Virus record (IMG/VR): IMGVR_UViG_3300015171_000001 | Coordinates: 1-64,000 of that record | Source of the DNA: a virus | Length of the DNA stretch: 64,000 nt | Direction: 5' to 3' (one strand) | Shown here: piece after piece, positions 33,077-41,441 of the stretch | Numbering within the stretch: position 1 is the first letter of the stretch | Layout of the letters: each line of letters starts with the position of its first letter | Translations under genes and position numbers: made by a program | Notes under the pieces: model-generated | What the model was told of the DNA's origin: nothing | The model's input: the letters and a program-made list of their open reading frames with translations, nothing else | Databases searched by the model: none

Positions 33077-33367
33077 ATGGCCACTCAGGAATTCAATTTT
33101 ATCATCTCTAACCAAAATTTAGAGTCGAATAAGGATTTGATATCATTTTTGTTTAATGATGATCCTATAGAGTTTTTAGAGCCAACAATGACCATGTGGG
33201 ATATTTTAGTTAAATGTGAGATATTTCAAAGCAAGTCACAAGCAAGAAAAGATCCAAAATGGACATCTTCTACTATTCCAGAAGGATTTAATATATTTGC
33301 TCTTGGAAAATTAAAGCATAAAATATATATTTGGAATCCAATTAATTATGAAAATTTTATGTATTAG
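33077..33367 (+). CDS. Hypothetical protein (96 aa)
   Basis: No named family. The middle, TMWDILVKCEIFQSKSQARKDPKW, resembles the short S4-like or tRNA-synthetase-like segments with SxSxARR seen in small phage proteins, but the match is weak. It ends IYIWNPINYENFMY. It overlaps the metallophosphatase gene by 20 bases, implying coupling. Confidence 0.55.
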   Translation: MATQEFNFIISNQNLESNKDLISFLFNDDPIEFLEPTMTMWDILVKCEIFQSKSQARKDPKWTSSTIPEGFNIFALGKLKHKIYIWNPINYENFMY

Positions 33368-34142
33368 TGATATTCATCTTAGGCGAGAAATGTTTAGTAA
33401 TAAACTTCAAAAGATTTACAATCCCGATTTAACGATATTTTTAGGAGATTATTTTGATAATTGGCCAGAGACACATAAGCAAACAGAAAAGACTGCCATC
33501 GAATTAGCATGGTCATTACAGCAACCCAACAGAATTCATTTAATTGGCAATCACGATGCTTTTTATGCTTCTGGTGGAAAATATGCATTTGAGTGTAGTG
33601 GATTTACTCATCAAAAATTAGAAATTATAAATGATTATATCTCTCAAAAAATGTGGCAAGAACAATTTAAATTGGTTCATATAATAGATAATATTATATT
33701 TTCACATGCAGGATTATCAGAAGCAATTTGGTTTTGTCCATTTGTTAAAGATATTAAAAAATATATTTATGACAAAGAAGAACTTGCTATGAAATCTCTT
33801 TTGACTGGAGAAGAAGTCCCTCAATTATATGCAAGTTATCTTCGCGGAGATTATCGACGAAAATTAGGACATGCTGGTTGTACATGGATGGATTGGAAAG
33901 AATTTTCTTTGGTTGAAGATTATATACAAATTGTTGGTCATAGCAAAGGAACTGATGTAAAATTAAATATGAAAAACAAAAATACTTTTAATTTCTGTTT
34001 AGATACGAAAAATAACCACGTATTAACCATTGATACAGATAAAAAAGAATTTTTAGTGCATGATAACCACGAATATTTAAAAAATCCTAGAAATAAATCT
34101 TTAAAAGACTGTGTCACTGGAAGAAATATATTTTCTCTATAA
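33348..34142 (+). CDS. Calcineurin-like metallophosphoesterase
   Basis: 264 aa. All dimetal motifs are present in order: CISDIH (Asp8, His10), LGDYFDNW (33-37), IGNHDAFY (GNHD, 67-70), IFSHAGLS and IVGHSKGTD. This is the PPP/metallophosphatase fold; substrates in phages include phosphoproteins and nucleotides. It is distinct from the Mre11-type domain at 57145. The C-terminal 40 residues extend past the core. Confidence 0.85.
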   Translation: MKILCISDIHLRREMFSNKLQKIYNPDLTIFLGDYFDNWPETHKQTEKTAIELAWSLQQPNRIHLIGNHDAFYASGGKYAFECSGFTHQKLEIINDYISQKMWQEQFKLVHIIDNIIFSHAGLSEAIWFCPFVKDIKKYIYDKEELAMKSLLTGEEVPQLYASYLRGDYRRKLGHAGCTWMDWKEFSLVEDYIQIVGHSKGTDVKLNMKNKNTFNFCLDTKNNHVLTIDTDKKEFLVHDNHEYLKNPRNKSLKDCVTGRNIFSL

Positions 34143-34172
34143 AAATGAATATAATTAAATTCTTAATCAATC

Positions 34173-34352
34173 ATGAAAAAAACAAATTGTAAAGAAGATT
34201 ATAATTTATCTAACAGAGAAAAATCGCAATCTCCAAGAAAAGTTTATTTGTGGTGTGATTGTGATATGAATATGGTGGCACCATATCAAAAATGTTCGGT
34301 TTGTGGAAACAGAGTAGGAAAATTCAGACTCAAGCGAGATTCTAATTCTTAA
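34173..34352 (+). CDS. Small zinc-ribbon protein (59 aa)
   Basis: Frame from ATG 34173 to TAA 34352. The C-terminal half has CDCDMN and CSVCGNRVGKFRLKRD, a CxC plus CxxC zinc ribbon followed by a basic tail suited to nucleic-acid contact. It lies between the phosphatase and the promoter at 34394. No family recognised. Confidence 0.6.
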   Translation: MKKTNCKEDYNLSNREKSQSPRKVYLWCDCDMNMVAPYQKCSVCGNRVGKFRLKRDSNS

Positions 34353-34393
34353 TTAATATTTACATTCCCCAGATAAAATTCCAATAAAAATTC

Positions 34394-34422
34394 TTTACAT
34401 TTTATAAAAATCGTGATATATT
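34394..34422 (+). promoter_or_regulatory. Sigma70-type promoter, leaderless geometry
   Basis: TTTACA (34394-34399), a 17-base spacer with TATAAAAAT ending TGA, TATATT (34417-34422), and six bases to ATG 34429. Confidence 0.65.
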
Positions 34423-34428
34423 AATTAA

Positions 34429-34878
34429 ATGATTAAATCTTTGTTTAAATATATGTTCAATATTGTTGAGGATCAAATCGATCCTACATATGAAATAACT
34501 ATTCCCACAAATAAGTGTTTTTATAAAGTAACTTTTATAGATGACTCGTTGTTTGAAAATTGGATAGAGCCCACCATAGATGAAAATTATATTTATTCTG
34601 GACTACATCACGCAAATAATATGCTCCTTTCAGATGAACAATTTTATAAAGTGTCTGGTACTTCTGTAAATTACCCAAAAAGTTCAATTAAAAATATATT
34701 TTTACACACATTGCCATTAAATGTACAAATGACAGTTAAAAAGTCCGATCTATACATTTATATAGATGGAAAAAAGAAGCCACTTTCTAACTTTGATAAG
34801 AAGGAAATTCCAATAAATATTCCATCAGATATAGTAAATTCAATTTCTTTTTGTATAAACCACATTGGAAATAGTTAA
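34429..34878 (+). CDS. Hypothetical protein (149 aa)
   Basis: A mixed alpha/beta protein of unknown family (MIKSLFKYMFNIVEDQIDP, then FYKVTFIDDSLFENW). It is expressed from a predicted leaderless promoter. It converges with the capsule-type glycosyltransferase gene, overlapping by four bases. Confidence 0.6.
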   Translation: MIKSLFKYMFNIVEDQIDPTYEITIPTNKCFYKVTFIDDSLFENWIEPTIDENYIYSGLHHANNMLLSDEQFYKVSGTSVNYPKSSIKNIFLHTLPLNVQMTVKKSDLYIYIDGKKKPLSNFDKKEIPINIPSDIVNSISFCINHIGNS

Positions 34879-35771
34879 ATTAGAATTCTATTCATTATCT
34901 CTTCTACATTTCCATTTTTATAAAAATATTGACTTTTATAAACTGCGGTCAAAACTTTAGTAATTTGTTCTTCTGTTGATTTATTATCTATTTTATTTGA
35001 TAAAATAATACCTTCTCCAATAGATATTGTTGGGACTCCTAATATTAAACTCTGATATAGACTTGTGGAATTAATGCCATATACCAATTTTGCTTTACTG
35101 GCTAATTTCATAAAAGCATCATTAGATTCTTTATAAGACAAATTAATATCCATTACAAATTTATTTTTAGATAACTTCTTATACTTTTTATAATTTTTAA
35201 AATCTCGTGGATGTATTTTATATATTATTTTTTCATTTTCAAATTTTTCCTCGCAGTGTTTTATAAAGTCTGTCATTTTTAAAAATGGTGAATGTAATTT
35301 GATACTACAGTCCCATTCCATTTGTGTGGGAATTAGAATATAATCTTGAGGGGAAATAATATAATCTTTCACATATTCTTTTTGAAAATATTTAAATTCA
35401 TTAATATCTGTTTGAGATACCCACGATATATCTTTACAGAGAGAAGATTTTCCAATGATGCCCTGTGGGTCAATCTGAACAGTTTCGTCCTGTGGCAAGA
35501 ATCCTGATTCAAAATAGAGGGTCTTCTTACTTAATTGCTCACAAGCAAAACGACAATTGATTATTTCTTCTCTAGATCCATTATACACAATACAGATGTC
35601 GTATGAAGTTATCAATTTTTTCCACTGATTTGTTGTTAATTTATTTCCACAACAAAAATCTACCGAATAGTTTTTATCTATGAAGTATTTTACATGGGGC
35701 AGGGTTTTATAATATTTGCTTCCATATAATGAAGTTATTTCATCTAACCAATGACAGTACAAAATTTTCAT
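34875..35771 (-). CDS. Capsule-synthesis-type glycosyltransferase
   Basis: 298 aa. The C-terminal part reads IIYKIHPRD, then AKLVYGINSTSLYQSLILGVPTISIG. This is the pattern of capsule polysaccharide (KpsS/LipB-like, Capsule_synth) and related GT-B transferases, where the S-T-x-x-x-x-A/S-L segment binds the nucleotide sugar. The N-terminal half is Rossmann-like (DICIVYNGSREEI; TLYFESGFLPQD). It lies apart from the main glycan island but could join the same pathway. Confidence 0.72.
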   Translation of the reverse strand: MKILYCHWLDEITSLYGSKYYKTLPHVKYFIDKNYSVDFCCGNKLTTNQWKKLITSYDICIVYNGSREEIINCRFACEQLSKKTLYFESGFLPQDETVQIDPQGIIGKSSLCKDISWVSQTDINEFKYFQKEYVKDYIISPQDYILIPTQMEWDCSIKLHSPFLKMTDFIKHCEEKFENEKIIYKIHPRDFKNYKKYKKLSKNKFVMDINLSYKESNDAFMKLASKAKLVYGINSTSLYQSLILGVPTISIGEGIILSNKIDNKSTEEQITKVLTAVYKSQYFYKNGNVEEIMNRILI

Positions 35772-35824
35772 TAAAATATTAAAATAAATTTATTTTTTAT
35801 TAAATTTCAAATATATATTGAATA

Positions 35825-35873
35825 GAAATTAAATCAACAGGGTTTAATTTCCATTTATGCCAACAAGAGTTGG
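35825..35873 (+). promoter_or_regulatory. Tandem hairpins upstream of hsp20
   Basis: A nine-pair inverted repeat GAAATTAAA (35825-35833) with TTTAATTTC (35843-35851), then CCAAC-AAGA-GTTGG (35860-35873). They lie 50-100 bases before the hsp20 start and do not cover its Shine-Dalgarno. They may be an operator or a leader structure. Confidence 0.4.
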
Positions 35874-35924
35874 GTAAATTTTAATATAAATTGTGTGCCA
35901 TATTGGACATAATAGGAGATAGAA

Positions 35925-36434
35925 ATGAGTACAAAGACAATAGTAAGTCATCCAAGAAATGACTTTAAATATAATGCAGTTCCATATAAATCATTCGATT
36001 CAATATTTGAATCATTTGATAAAATATTCGAGACTGCTTTTCGAGATTCTTTTCCAGAGTTTGAAAAGAGTTTTGGTTTTAGTTCAATAACAAATCAAGC
36101 TTATCCAAAAGTAGATATTATTGATTATCCAGAAAAAGTAGTAATCAAATCAGAAATTCATGGAATTGATAAGAAGGATATTAAAGTAACTTTAGAAAAA
36201 GGTTATTTAACCATATCTGGAAATAAACAAGATTCAGTTAAATCTGATGAAAAAGATGACGGAAAATATATTAGACGAGAAATTAAAAAGTCTTCTTTTT
36301 CCAGATCATTTACATTAGATGATCGTTTTGATGAATCTTCTATAAAAGCCGATCATAAAGATGGTATTCTATCGATAACCGTAAAGAAAAAGGTTATTTT
36401 AGAAGATCCTGTAAAAGTGATTAACATAGAATAA
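35925..36434 (+). CDS. hsp20: Small heat-shock protein (Hsp20 / alpha-crystallin)
   Basis: 169 aa. An N-terminal arm (1-60, FDSIFESFDKIFETAF) precedes the alpha-crystallin domain (about 65-160): YPKVDIIDYPEKVVIKSEIHG, then LTISGNKQD, then REIKKSSFSRSFTL and DGILSITV. The oligomer-locking I-x-I/V motif is present near the end. It is an ATP-independent chaperone, common in T4-like aquatic phages, perhaps helping capsid or host protein folding. It has a strong Shine-Dalgarno (TAGGAG, nine bases before ATG) and its own terminator, so it is a monocistronic unit. Confidence 0.93.
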   Translation: MSTKTIVSHPRNDFKYNAVPYKSFDSIFESFDKIFETAFRDSFPEFEKSFGFSSITNQAYPKVDIIDYPEKVVIKSEIHGIDKKDIKVTLEKGYLTISGNKQDSVKSDEKDDGKYIRREIKKSSFSRSFTLDDRFDESSIKADHKDGILSITVKKKVILEDPVKVINIE

Positions 36435-36444
36435 TCAAAATATT

Positions 36445-36480
36445 AAAGGCACAGTTGAAATATACTGTGCCTTTGTTTTA
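36445..36480 (+). terminator. Rho-independent terminator after hsp20
   Basis: Perfect 11-pair hairpin AAAGGCACAGT / ACTGTGCCTTT (36445-36455, 36464-36474) followed by GTTTTA. It is the clearest intrinsic terminator in the window. Confidence 0.85.
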
Positions 36481-36492
36481 TTTAGTAATTAA

Positions 36493-36500
36493 TAGTTATA
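36493..36500 (+). promoter_or_regulatory. Variant start-proximal box TAGTTATA
   Basis: TAGTTATA, three bases (TAG) before ATG 36504; one mismatch from TATTTATA. Confidence 0.35.
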
Positions 36501-36503
36501 TAG

Positions 36504-37475
36504 ATGAATCAAAACAAATTTTTTATATATATTGTACTTTTTAGTGCTTTATTTATAGCATCTTGTGCGGCATTCTTTTCAATAAGAGGAATGGTTTTAT
36601 TATTTGCTAGTGCATATGTGGGAATTATGGGGAGTTCTCTTGAACTGGGTAAGGTGGTAACAATATCATTTTTATATAGATATTGGAATAAAATAAATAA
36701 TTTACTCAAAGTATATTTGTTTGTGGCGGTGTTATTCTTGATGGGTATAACATCATTGGGAATTTTTGGATTTATGTCCAGCTTATTTAGTACAAGTGCT
36801 GATAGTTTTGGGATATATACTCAAAAAATTGAATTAGTTCAGAATCAAAAGAATTATCTTGATATAGAATTAAAACAAAAACAAAAAAGAATAGATGATC
36901 TAAATAATATAAGAAACGAGCAAGAAAAAAGAATATCTTCTATTACGAATAATGCGACAAATAATAATTTAACAAGTATTCGTAAATTACAAGAACAAAA
37001 TATTCAAGAAGGAACTAATACAGAAACTCAAATTAAACAAATAAATTCAGAGGTAGATGTAATAAACAATAAAGAAATAGATTTAGATACTCAAATAGCA
37101 AAATTAAAATCAGATTCTACAAATACTAAAGATATTCAGACATTCAAATTTATAGCCGACGCCTTTAATATTCCACTAAATACAGCAGTAAAGTGGTTTA
37201 TTATTTTAATTATAATTGTGTTTGATCCATTAGCCGCAGGATTAATATTAGCATATAATATTGCATCTTTTGGAAAAATTAATAGAGATTTGGAAACTAA
37301 TGAAATAAATTCGACACAAAAAATAACTAATACATCACCTAATATTCAAGAAACAATAATTCCCAAAATTATTAAAGAAGCCCCGATTCCAGAAGAAAGA
37401 AATAATTTTTTAGAAGATTTGAAACAAGTCGAACAAATTATTGACGAGACAAATAAAAAAAAAGTAGTGAAATAA
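36504..37475 (+). CDS. Multi-pass membrane protein with coiled coil
   Basis: 323 aa. Hydrophobic segments lie near 8-25, 29-46, 69-92 and 229-252. Between the third and fourth is a long charged coiled coil (about 108-205, KIELVQNQKNYLDIELKQKQ...). This design of N-terminal helices, coiled coil and C-terminal helix occurs in phage membrane proteins of unknown role. The frame ends just after a run of nine A's (37455-37463); a -1 shift there would add about 68 residues from the next frame. Confidence 0.75.
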   Translation: MNQNKFFIYIVLFSALFIASCAAFFSIRGMVLLFASAYVGIMGSSLELGKVVTISFLYRYWNKINNLLKVYLFVAVLFLMGITSLGIFGFMSSLFSTSADSFGIYTQKIELVQNQKNYLDIELKQKQKRIDDLNNIRNEQEKRISSITNNATNNNLTSIRKLQEQNIQEGTNTETQIKQINSEVDVINNKEIDLDTQIAKLKSDSTNTKDIQTFKFIADAFNIPLNTAVKWFIILIIIVFDPLAAGLILAYNIASFGKINRDLETNEINSTQKITNTSPNIQETIIPKIIKEAPIPEERNNFLEDLKQVEQIIDETNKKKVVK

Positions 37476-37669
37476 TAGAAGAAATTCCTAAGTATGCCTT
37501 GACTGCTTCTATGATCAATAACATTATAGTAGAAAATGTTTATGGGGAAACTCCTAACTATGTTGATAATAAAAAAGTTATATTGAATGATTATGATCAA
37601 TCTCAAATAGAACTGGATAAAAAAAGAGGAAATCTCAGACCTTATGAACAGTGGAATGCTGGTCGATAA
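37464..37669 (+). other. -1 frame extension of the membrane protein, or separate small gene
   Basis: After the A9 run, the -1 frame is open to TAA 37669 and reads EIIEEIPKYALTASMINN, ending RPYEQWNAGR. Translation could reach it by slippage at A-AAA-AAA, by transcriptional slippage, or start independently at ATG 37511 (52 aa, MINNIIVENVYGETPNYVD). The independent start has no Shine-Dalgarno or TATTTAT box, which favours the extension. A homopolymer sequencing error would give the same picture. Confidence 0.45.
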
Positions 37670-37738
37670 AAATATTTAATACACAAAAATGTTTAATATA
37701 ATTTTTTTTTAATATGTAACTAATATATTATTACTACA

Positions 37739-38368
37739 ATGGAATATAAATTAGTATCAAAAACAAAGTTGATTAGAACAAATACTCAAGTTCTAAATGA
37801 AGAAGAAGGAAAACAAATAACCTCTAAATTATTAGAAGCATTAACACAATTTCACGAAAACAAAATACCTTTATTAGCACTATCTGCTCCAATGATTGGA
37901 ATTTGTAAGAGAGTTATTGTCACAATGTGCAACGGCTCAGAACCTAAAGTTTTTATAAATCCAGAAATTATAGAAAAAAGTCAAGATTTGGTTTTTTATG
38001 TTGAGCATAATCCATGTGTATCTTCTAAACATTATAAAACTATTAGAAGTAGATCAATTACAGTAAAAGATTCTTCAACAAATTATGTTAGAATATTTTC
38101 TAATGAAGTGGAATTAAAAGAAGAAAAAATGTATTCTGATCTTGGATTGAGAGAGTGTGTTTTATTACAGGAACAAATTGAATTATTAAATAATGTATTA
38201 CTATGTAATAATTCCGACATTAAAGTAAATAAATTTGTTAAAAAAGAACCTATTCAAAAATATGGTAGGAATGATAAGGTTTATATAGAAAAGGATGGGG
38301 AATCTCAATTTATAAAATATAAACTCGCAATAGAGTTAATTAATAAAGAAAATTGGAAATTAATTTGA
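37739..38368 (+). CDS. Degenerate peptide deformylase-like protein
   Basis: 209 aa with the deformylase framework but broken motifs. Motif 1 (normally GxGLAAxQ) is LLALSAPMIG with Met52 for the catalytic Gln. Motif 2 (EGCLS) is HNPCVSSK, keeping Cys93. Motif 3 (HExxH) is LLQEQIELLNN around 142-152, with both metal His replaced. FINPEI and the ITV strand fit the fold. It should lack metal-dependent deformylase activity. It may bind N-termini or ribosomes as a pseudoenzyme (inference). Confidence 0.65.
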   Translation: MEYKLVSKTKLIRTNTQVLNEEEGKQITSKLLEALTQFHENKIPLLALSAPMIGICKRVIVTMCNGSEPKVFINPEIIEKSQDLVFYVEHNPCVSSKHYKTIRSRSITVKDSSTNYVRIFSNEVELKEEKMYSDLGLRECVLLQEQIELLNNVLLCNNSDIKVNKFVKKEPIQKYGRNDKVYIEKDGESQFIKYKLAIELINKENWKLI

Positions 38369-38401
38369 TTTTTCATTAAATTTTTTTATATATAGATAAT
38401 T

Positions 38402-38551
38402 ATGACGAAAAAGACTATCAAGGAATTAATTAATATTATTGAATACTGTTTAGAGAAAAACAAAGTATCTAATTTAGAAGAAGCATTAGAAATTTTATAT
38501 GACGCTTTAGAAGAGTGTGATTATGGATCTGATGATTATGAAGATCAGTAA
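38402..38551 (+). CDS. Small acidic helical protein (49 aa)
   Basis: Frame ATG 38402 to TAA 38551. A basic start (MTKKTIKELINIIEYCLE) leads to an acidic end (ALEECDYGSDDYEDQ). The size and charge resemble small phage regulators but no family is recognised. It lies four bases before the next gene. Confidence 0.5.
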   Translation: MTKKTIKELINIIEYCLEKNKVSNLEEALEILYDALEECDYGSDDYEDQ

Positions 38552-38554
38552 TAT

Positions 38555-38827
38555 ATGACAATTTATATTTTATTTGCAGTTTCCATTATTATTAACATAC
38601 TACTAATATATGGGATTATAAATTTATATAAAAAACTAAATAATTGTGAAGAATTAGTAGACTATAATGAAAAATGGTCACAATATTTCATATTAGAAAT
38701 TGAAAAACTTTATAATTCATTAAAGTTAATAGACGACAAAAATCTTTTTGAAAAAGATGATGAAGTTGGTTTTATCTTCTCAGAAATCTTAAAGATTACT
38801 GAAGAATTCAAAGAAAAAATCAAATAA
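38555..38827 (+). CDS. Single-pass membrane protein (90 aa)
   Basis: The N-terminal segment IYILFAVSIIINILLIYGIIN (split as needed: residues 3-23) is a clear membrane span, followed by a basic residue pair and a 65-residue helical, charged domain likely in the cytoplasm. No family recognised. It directly precedes the late sigma factor gene. Confidence 0.6.
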   Translation: MTIYILFAVSIIINILLIYGIINLYKKLNNCEELVDYNEKWSQYFILEIEKLYNSLKLIDDKNLFEKDDEVGFIFSEILKITEEFKEKIK

Positions 38828-38839
38828 AAATAAGTAAAA

Positions 38840-39646
38840 ATGTCCAAAGGATATAGAGTACCATCAGAAAACGTGTCTTCAGAAAAAATGTATTTTAAAG
38901 AAGAAAATCAAATAGCAATTCTAGAATATATTAAAGAACAGGATATTAAAGTTAGAGAACATTTATATGAAAACAAAATAAAAAGACCTTTTGAAAAATT
39001 GGCGGAGAATGTTTTTAATACATTTAAATTTCAATATTTTGAGGTAGGTCCTCTTGATGCTCAGCGCGAATGCATCACACATTTGATGGAAAATATTCAT
39101 AAATTTACTGAATTTAAAAATGATGACGAAAAATATCAATTTGATGAAGATCTTAAATTATATTGCATAGATCCAAAAACAAAACAAAGAACTAAAAATC
39201 AAGCATTTTCATATTTTTCAGTAGTTGCAAAACATTTTTATATTGGTAGAAATAATAATAATTACAAAAACAATCAGCGACATGTGGATTTTAATGATTG
39301 CCCAATGAATCAAAAAGAATTTGTTGTTGATTCTGAGAATTCTTCTAAAAAAACTTATTTAAAAGAATTTATTCCATTGATGATTAATTTCTGGGAAAAA
39401 AATATTAATAATTTATTCTCAAAAGAGAGAGATATTATTATTGCTAATTCAATTATTCACTTATTTAGAAGAACCGCTCATATAGAAGAATTTAATAAAA
39501 AAGCAATTTATTTATATATTAGAGAAATGACAAATTGTAAAACCCAACATATTACTAAAGTTGTTAATAAAATGATGAGTTGCCAGAAAAACTTATCTAG
39601 AGAATTTAAGAATACTGGACTTGTTACTCAAGAAATGTCCAATTAA
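38840..39646 (+). CDS. Late-transcription sigma factor, gp55-like
   Basis: 268 aa. The central part LAENVFNTFKFQYFEVG...ECITHLMENIHKFTEF, then KNQAFSYFSVVAKHFYIGRNN, matches the sigma region 2 core seen in phage T4 gp55-like factors, where the AFSYFSxVAK element contributes to core binding and -10 recognition. The C-terminal 100 residues are helical and charged, beyond the usual gp55 length (185 aa in T4). It would direct host RNA polymerase to late promoters with only a -10 box. It lies just before the structural operon; the TATTTAT boxes are its plausible targets. Confidence 0.68.
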   Translation: MSKGYRVPSENVSSEKMYFKEENQIAILEYIKEQDIKVREHLYENKIKRPFEKLAENVFNTFKFQYFEVGPLDAQRECITHLMENIHKFTEFKNDDEKYQFDEDLKLYCIDPKTKQRTKNQAFSYFSVVAKHFYIGRNNNNYKNNQRHVDFNDCPMNQKEFVVDSENSSKKTYLKEFIPLMINFWEKNINNLFSKERDIIIANSIIHLFRRTAHIEEFNKKAIYLYIREMTNCKTQHITKVVNKMMSCQKNLSREFKNTGLVTQEMSN

Positions 39647-39659
39647 ATAAGTTTTAAAC

Positions 39660-39667
39660 TATTTATA
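39660..39667 (+). promoter_or_regulatory. TATTTATA box at the head of the structural operon
   Basis: TATTTATA, three bases (TCT) before ATG 39671, with no Shine-Dalgarno. Confidence 0.5.
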
Positions 39668-39670
39668 TCT

Positions 39671-40081
39671 ATGGATTTAAAAGAAATAGAGATATTTGGT
39701 GGAAAAAATGCTTCTCAATTGGCCGAAGAGATTTACAGAAATTCTTTGGACAAAAGAAATCAAATAGATGTTATAATTTCCGAGTTACGAAGTCTAGTAA
39801 AAGGACTAAATGACGCTGTAATGATTGTACCATTAATAAAAGATCAACTAGATGTTGGTGTTAAAAATGATGAACAATTATTAAAATTATTTGCTATTAT
39901 TCAAAGAATAAATGCTAATAATGAAAATGCTAATTCATCTGATGGTGGCGGAATGTTAATAAGTGATGAAGAAAAAGCAGCTATTATGAAAGAAATAGAA
40001 GAGTCTCAAAAAATCAATAAGAAAATTGATAAGAAAATTCAAGAAGGGGAATCAAGTGTCTTACATAAAAGTAAACAATAA
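39671..40081 (+). CDS. Hypothetical structural-operon protein (136 aa)
   Basis: A helical protein with a predicted coiled coil (GKNASQLAEEIYRNSLDKR, LRSLVKGLNDAVMIVP) and an acidic-basic tail (MKEIEESQKINKKIDKK). No family recognised. It is the first gene of the baseplate operon and overlaps the hub/spike gene by 26 bases, suggesting a baseplate or chaperone role. Confidence 0.6.
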   Translation: MDLKEIEIFGGKNASQLAEEIYRNSLDKRNQIDVIISELRSLVKGLNDAVMIVPLIKDQLDVGVKNDEQLLKLFAIIQRINANNENANSSDGGGMLISDEEKAAIMKEIEESQKINKKIDKKIQEGESSVLHKSKQ

Positions 40082-41441
40082 ATGTCAACCAATTAAAAGA
40101 CAAACTGGTGGTTTACTAGATAGATCCTATAAATCTACCGAAGCCGATTCTAATTTTTATGAGTTGGAACCTGCTATTGTTATAGACATTATTTTAGACA
40201 GTCACCATCCAGCTTTCACGCAAACAATTTATGATATTAATGATTTTCCATTAAGATCTGATGGAACATCACACACCACAAACGACCCAGATTATTCTTG
40301 GATAGGTAAAGCGAAGATTAGATTATTTTATAGTGATCAAGGAAAAGAAGTTTCTAAAATGGTGTGGGCAACTCCATTAGAAAACAATATTAAAGAATAT
40401 CCTTTAATTAATGAAGTAGTTATTGTTGCAAAATATTTTGAAAAATATTATTATACAAGAAAACTAAATTTCAAAAATACAATTAATTCCAATGCAGATT
40501 TTCTTTTTGAAAAAAGAGCAAGTTTAAATAATACTTCTGCTGGTGTTGGAAAAGGAGTCTCTAGTCAAATAAATGTTAATCCAATTTCAACAAATTCTAA
40601 TGGAGTTTTAGGAAAATATTTTCAATTTAATAATAAAATAAGACCATTACAATCTTATGAGGGCGATTCTATAATAGAAAGTAGATTTGGATCTTCCATT
40701 AGATTTGGTGCATATATTGACAATCCAAGCATTGATTCCGATTTTGGAAATCCCTCTATATTGATTAGAAATGTTCAACGACCATTAGTAGGAAATGAAA
40801 CAATAATTAATACGCCATTAACAGAAGATGTAAATAAAGATGGATCTTCCATTCAAATTACTTCTGGAAAAAGTATAAGTAATTGGATAACAACTGTTGG
40901 AATGTCTACATCATTTACAAAATTGAATAGTAGTGATTTAACTAATAACCAGATTATTATTAATACAGACAGATTAATATTATCCTCTAGAGAAAACGAA
41001 ATATTTAACTTTTCTAAAAAAAGATATGCTATCGTAACTGATGATGAATTTACGGTAGATTCTAATAAAGGAATGACTCATTATACTAACGAAACTTTTG
41101 ATTTGTTTGCAAAAAAAACAATAACAATCAATTCAAATGAGGAAACAATAATAAATTCAAATCAAATATATTTAGGAGACACAAATAAAACACAGCCTGC
41201 TATATTAGGAAACAATTGTATAGATATATTGAATGAATTAATAAATTGGTTAAAAATGCATACGCATTGGTATAAACATTCCCATAAAAATGCTGGTGAA
41301 GCAGAGCCAGATGTGACACAGCAACCAGTTGAACTACAGCAATTAATAGAAATTCAATCAAAATTAACATCTATGTTAAGTGACCGCGTATTTATTGTAG
41401 ATAAAAATTTATTACCACAAGTGTATGTACAAGATAGATAA
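40056..41441 (+). CDS. Baseplate hub spike, gp5/VgrG-like
   Basis: Start GTG 40056 is preferred: AAGAAGGGG lies six bases upstream and overlap with the previous gene is 26 bases; an alternative TTG at 40026 has no such site. 462 aa. The N-terminal 180 residues form a gp5-type OB fold (ADSNFYELEPAIVIDII, WIGKAKIRLFYSDQG). Then come ESRFGSSIRFGAY and NPSILIRN, repeats of the spike/VgrG kind, and strand-rich ITINSNEETIINSNQIYLGD typical of the triple beta-helix needle. It would cap the tail tube. No lysozyme domain is seen. Confidence 0.78.
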   Translation: MSYIKVNNKCQPIKRQTGGLLDRSYKSTEADSNFYELEPAIVIDIILDSHHPAFTQTIYDINDFPLRSDGTSHTTNDPDYSWIGKAKIRLFYSDQGKEVSKMVWATPLENNIKEYPLINEVVIVAKYFEKYYYTRKLNFKNTINSNADFLFEKRASLNNTSAGVGKGVSSQINVNPISTNSNGVLGKYFQFNNKIRPLQSYEGDSIIESRFGSSIRFGAYIDNPSIDSDFGNPSILIRNVQRPLVGNETIINTPLTEDVNKDGSSIQITSGKSISNWITTVGMSTSFTKLNSSDLTNNQIIINTDRLILSSRENEIFNFSKKRYAIVTDDEFTVDSNKGMTHYTNETFDLFAKKTITINSNEETIINSNQIYLGDTNKTQPAILGNNCIDILNELINWLKMHTHWYKHSHKNAGEAEPDVTQQPVELQQLIEIQSKLTSMLSDRVFIVDKNLLPQVYVQDR

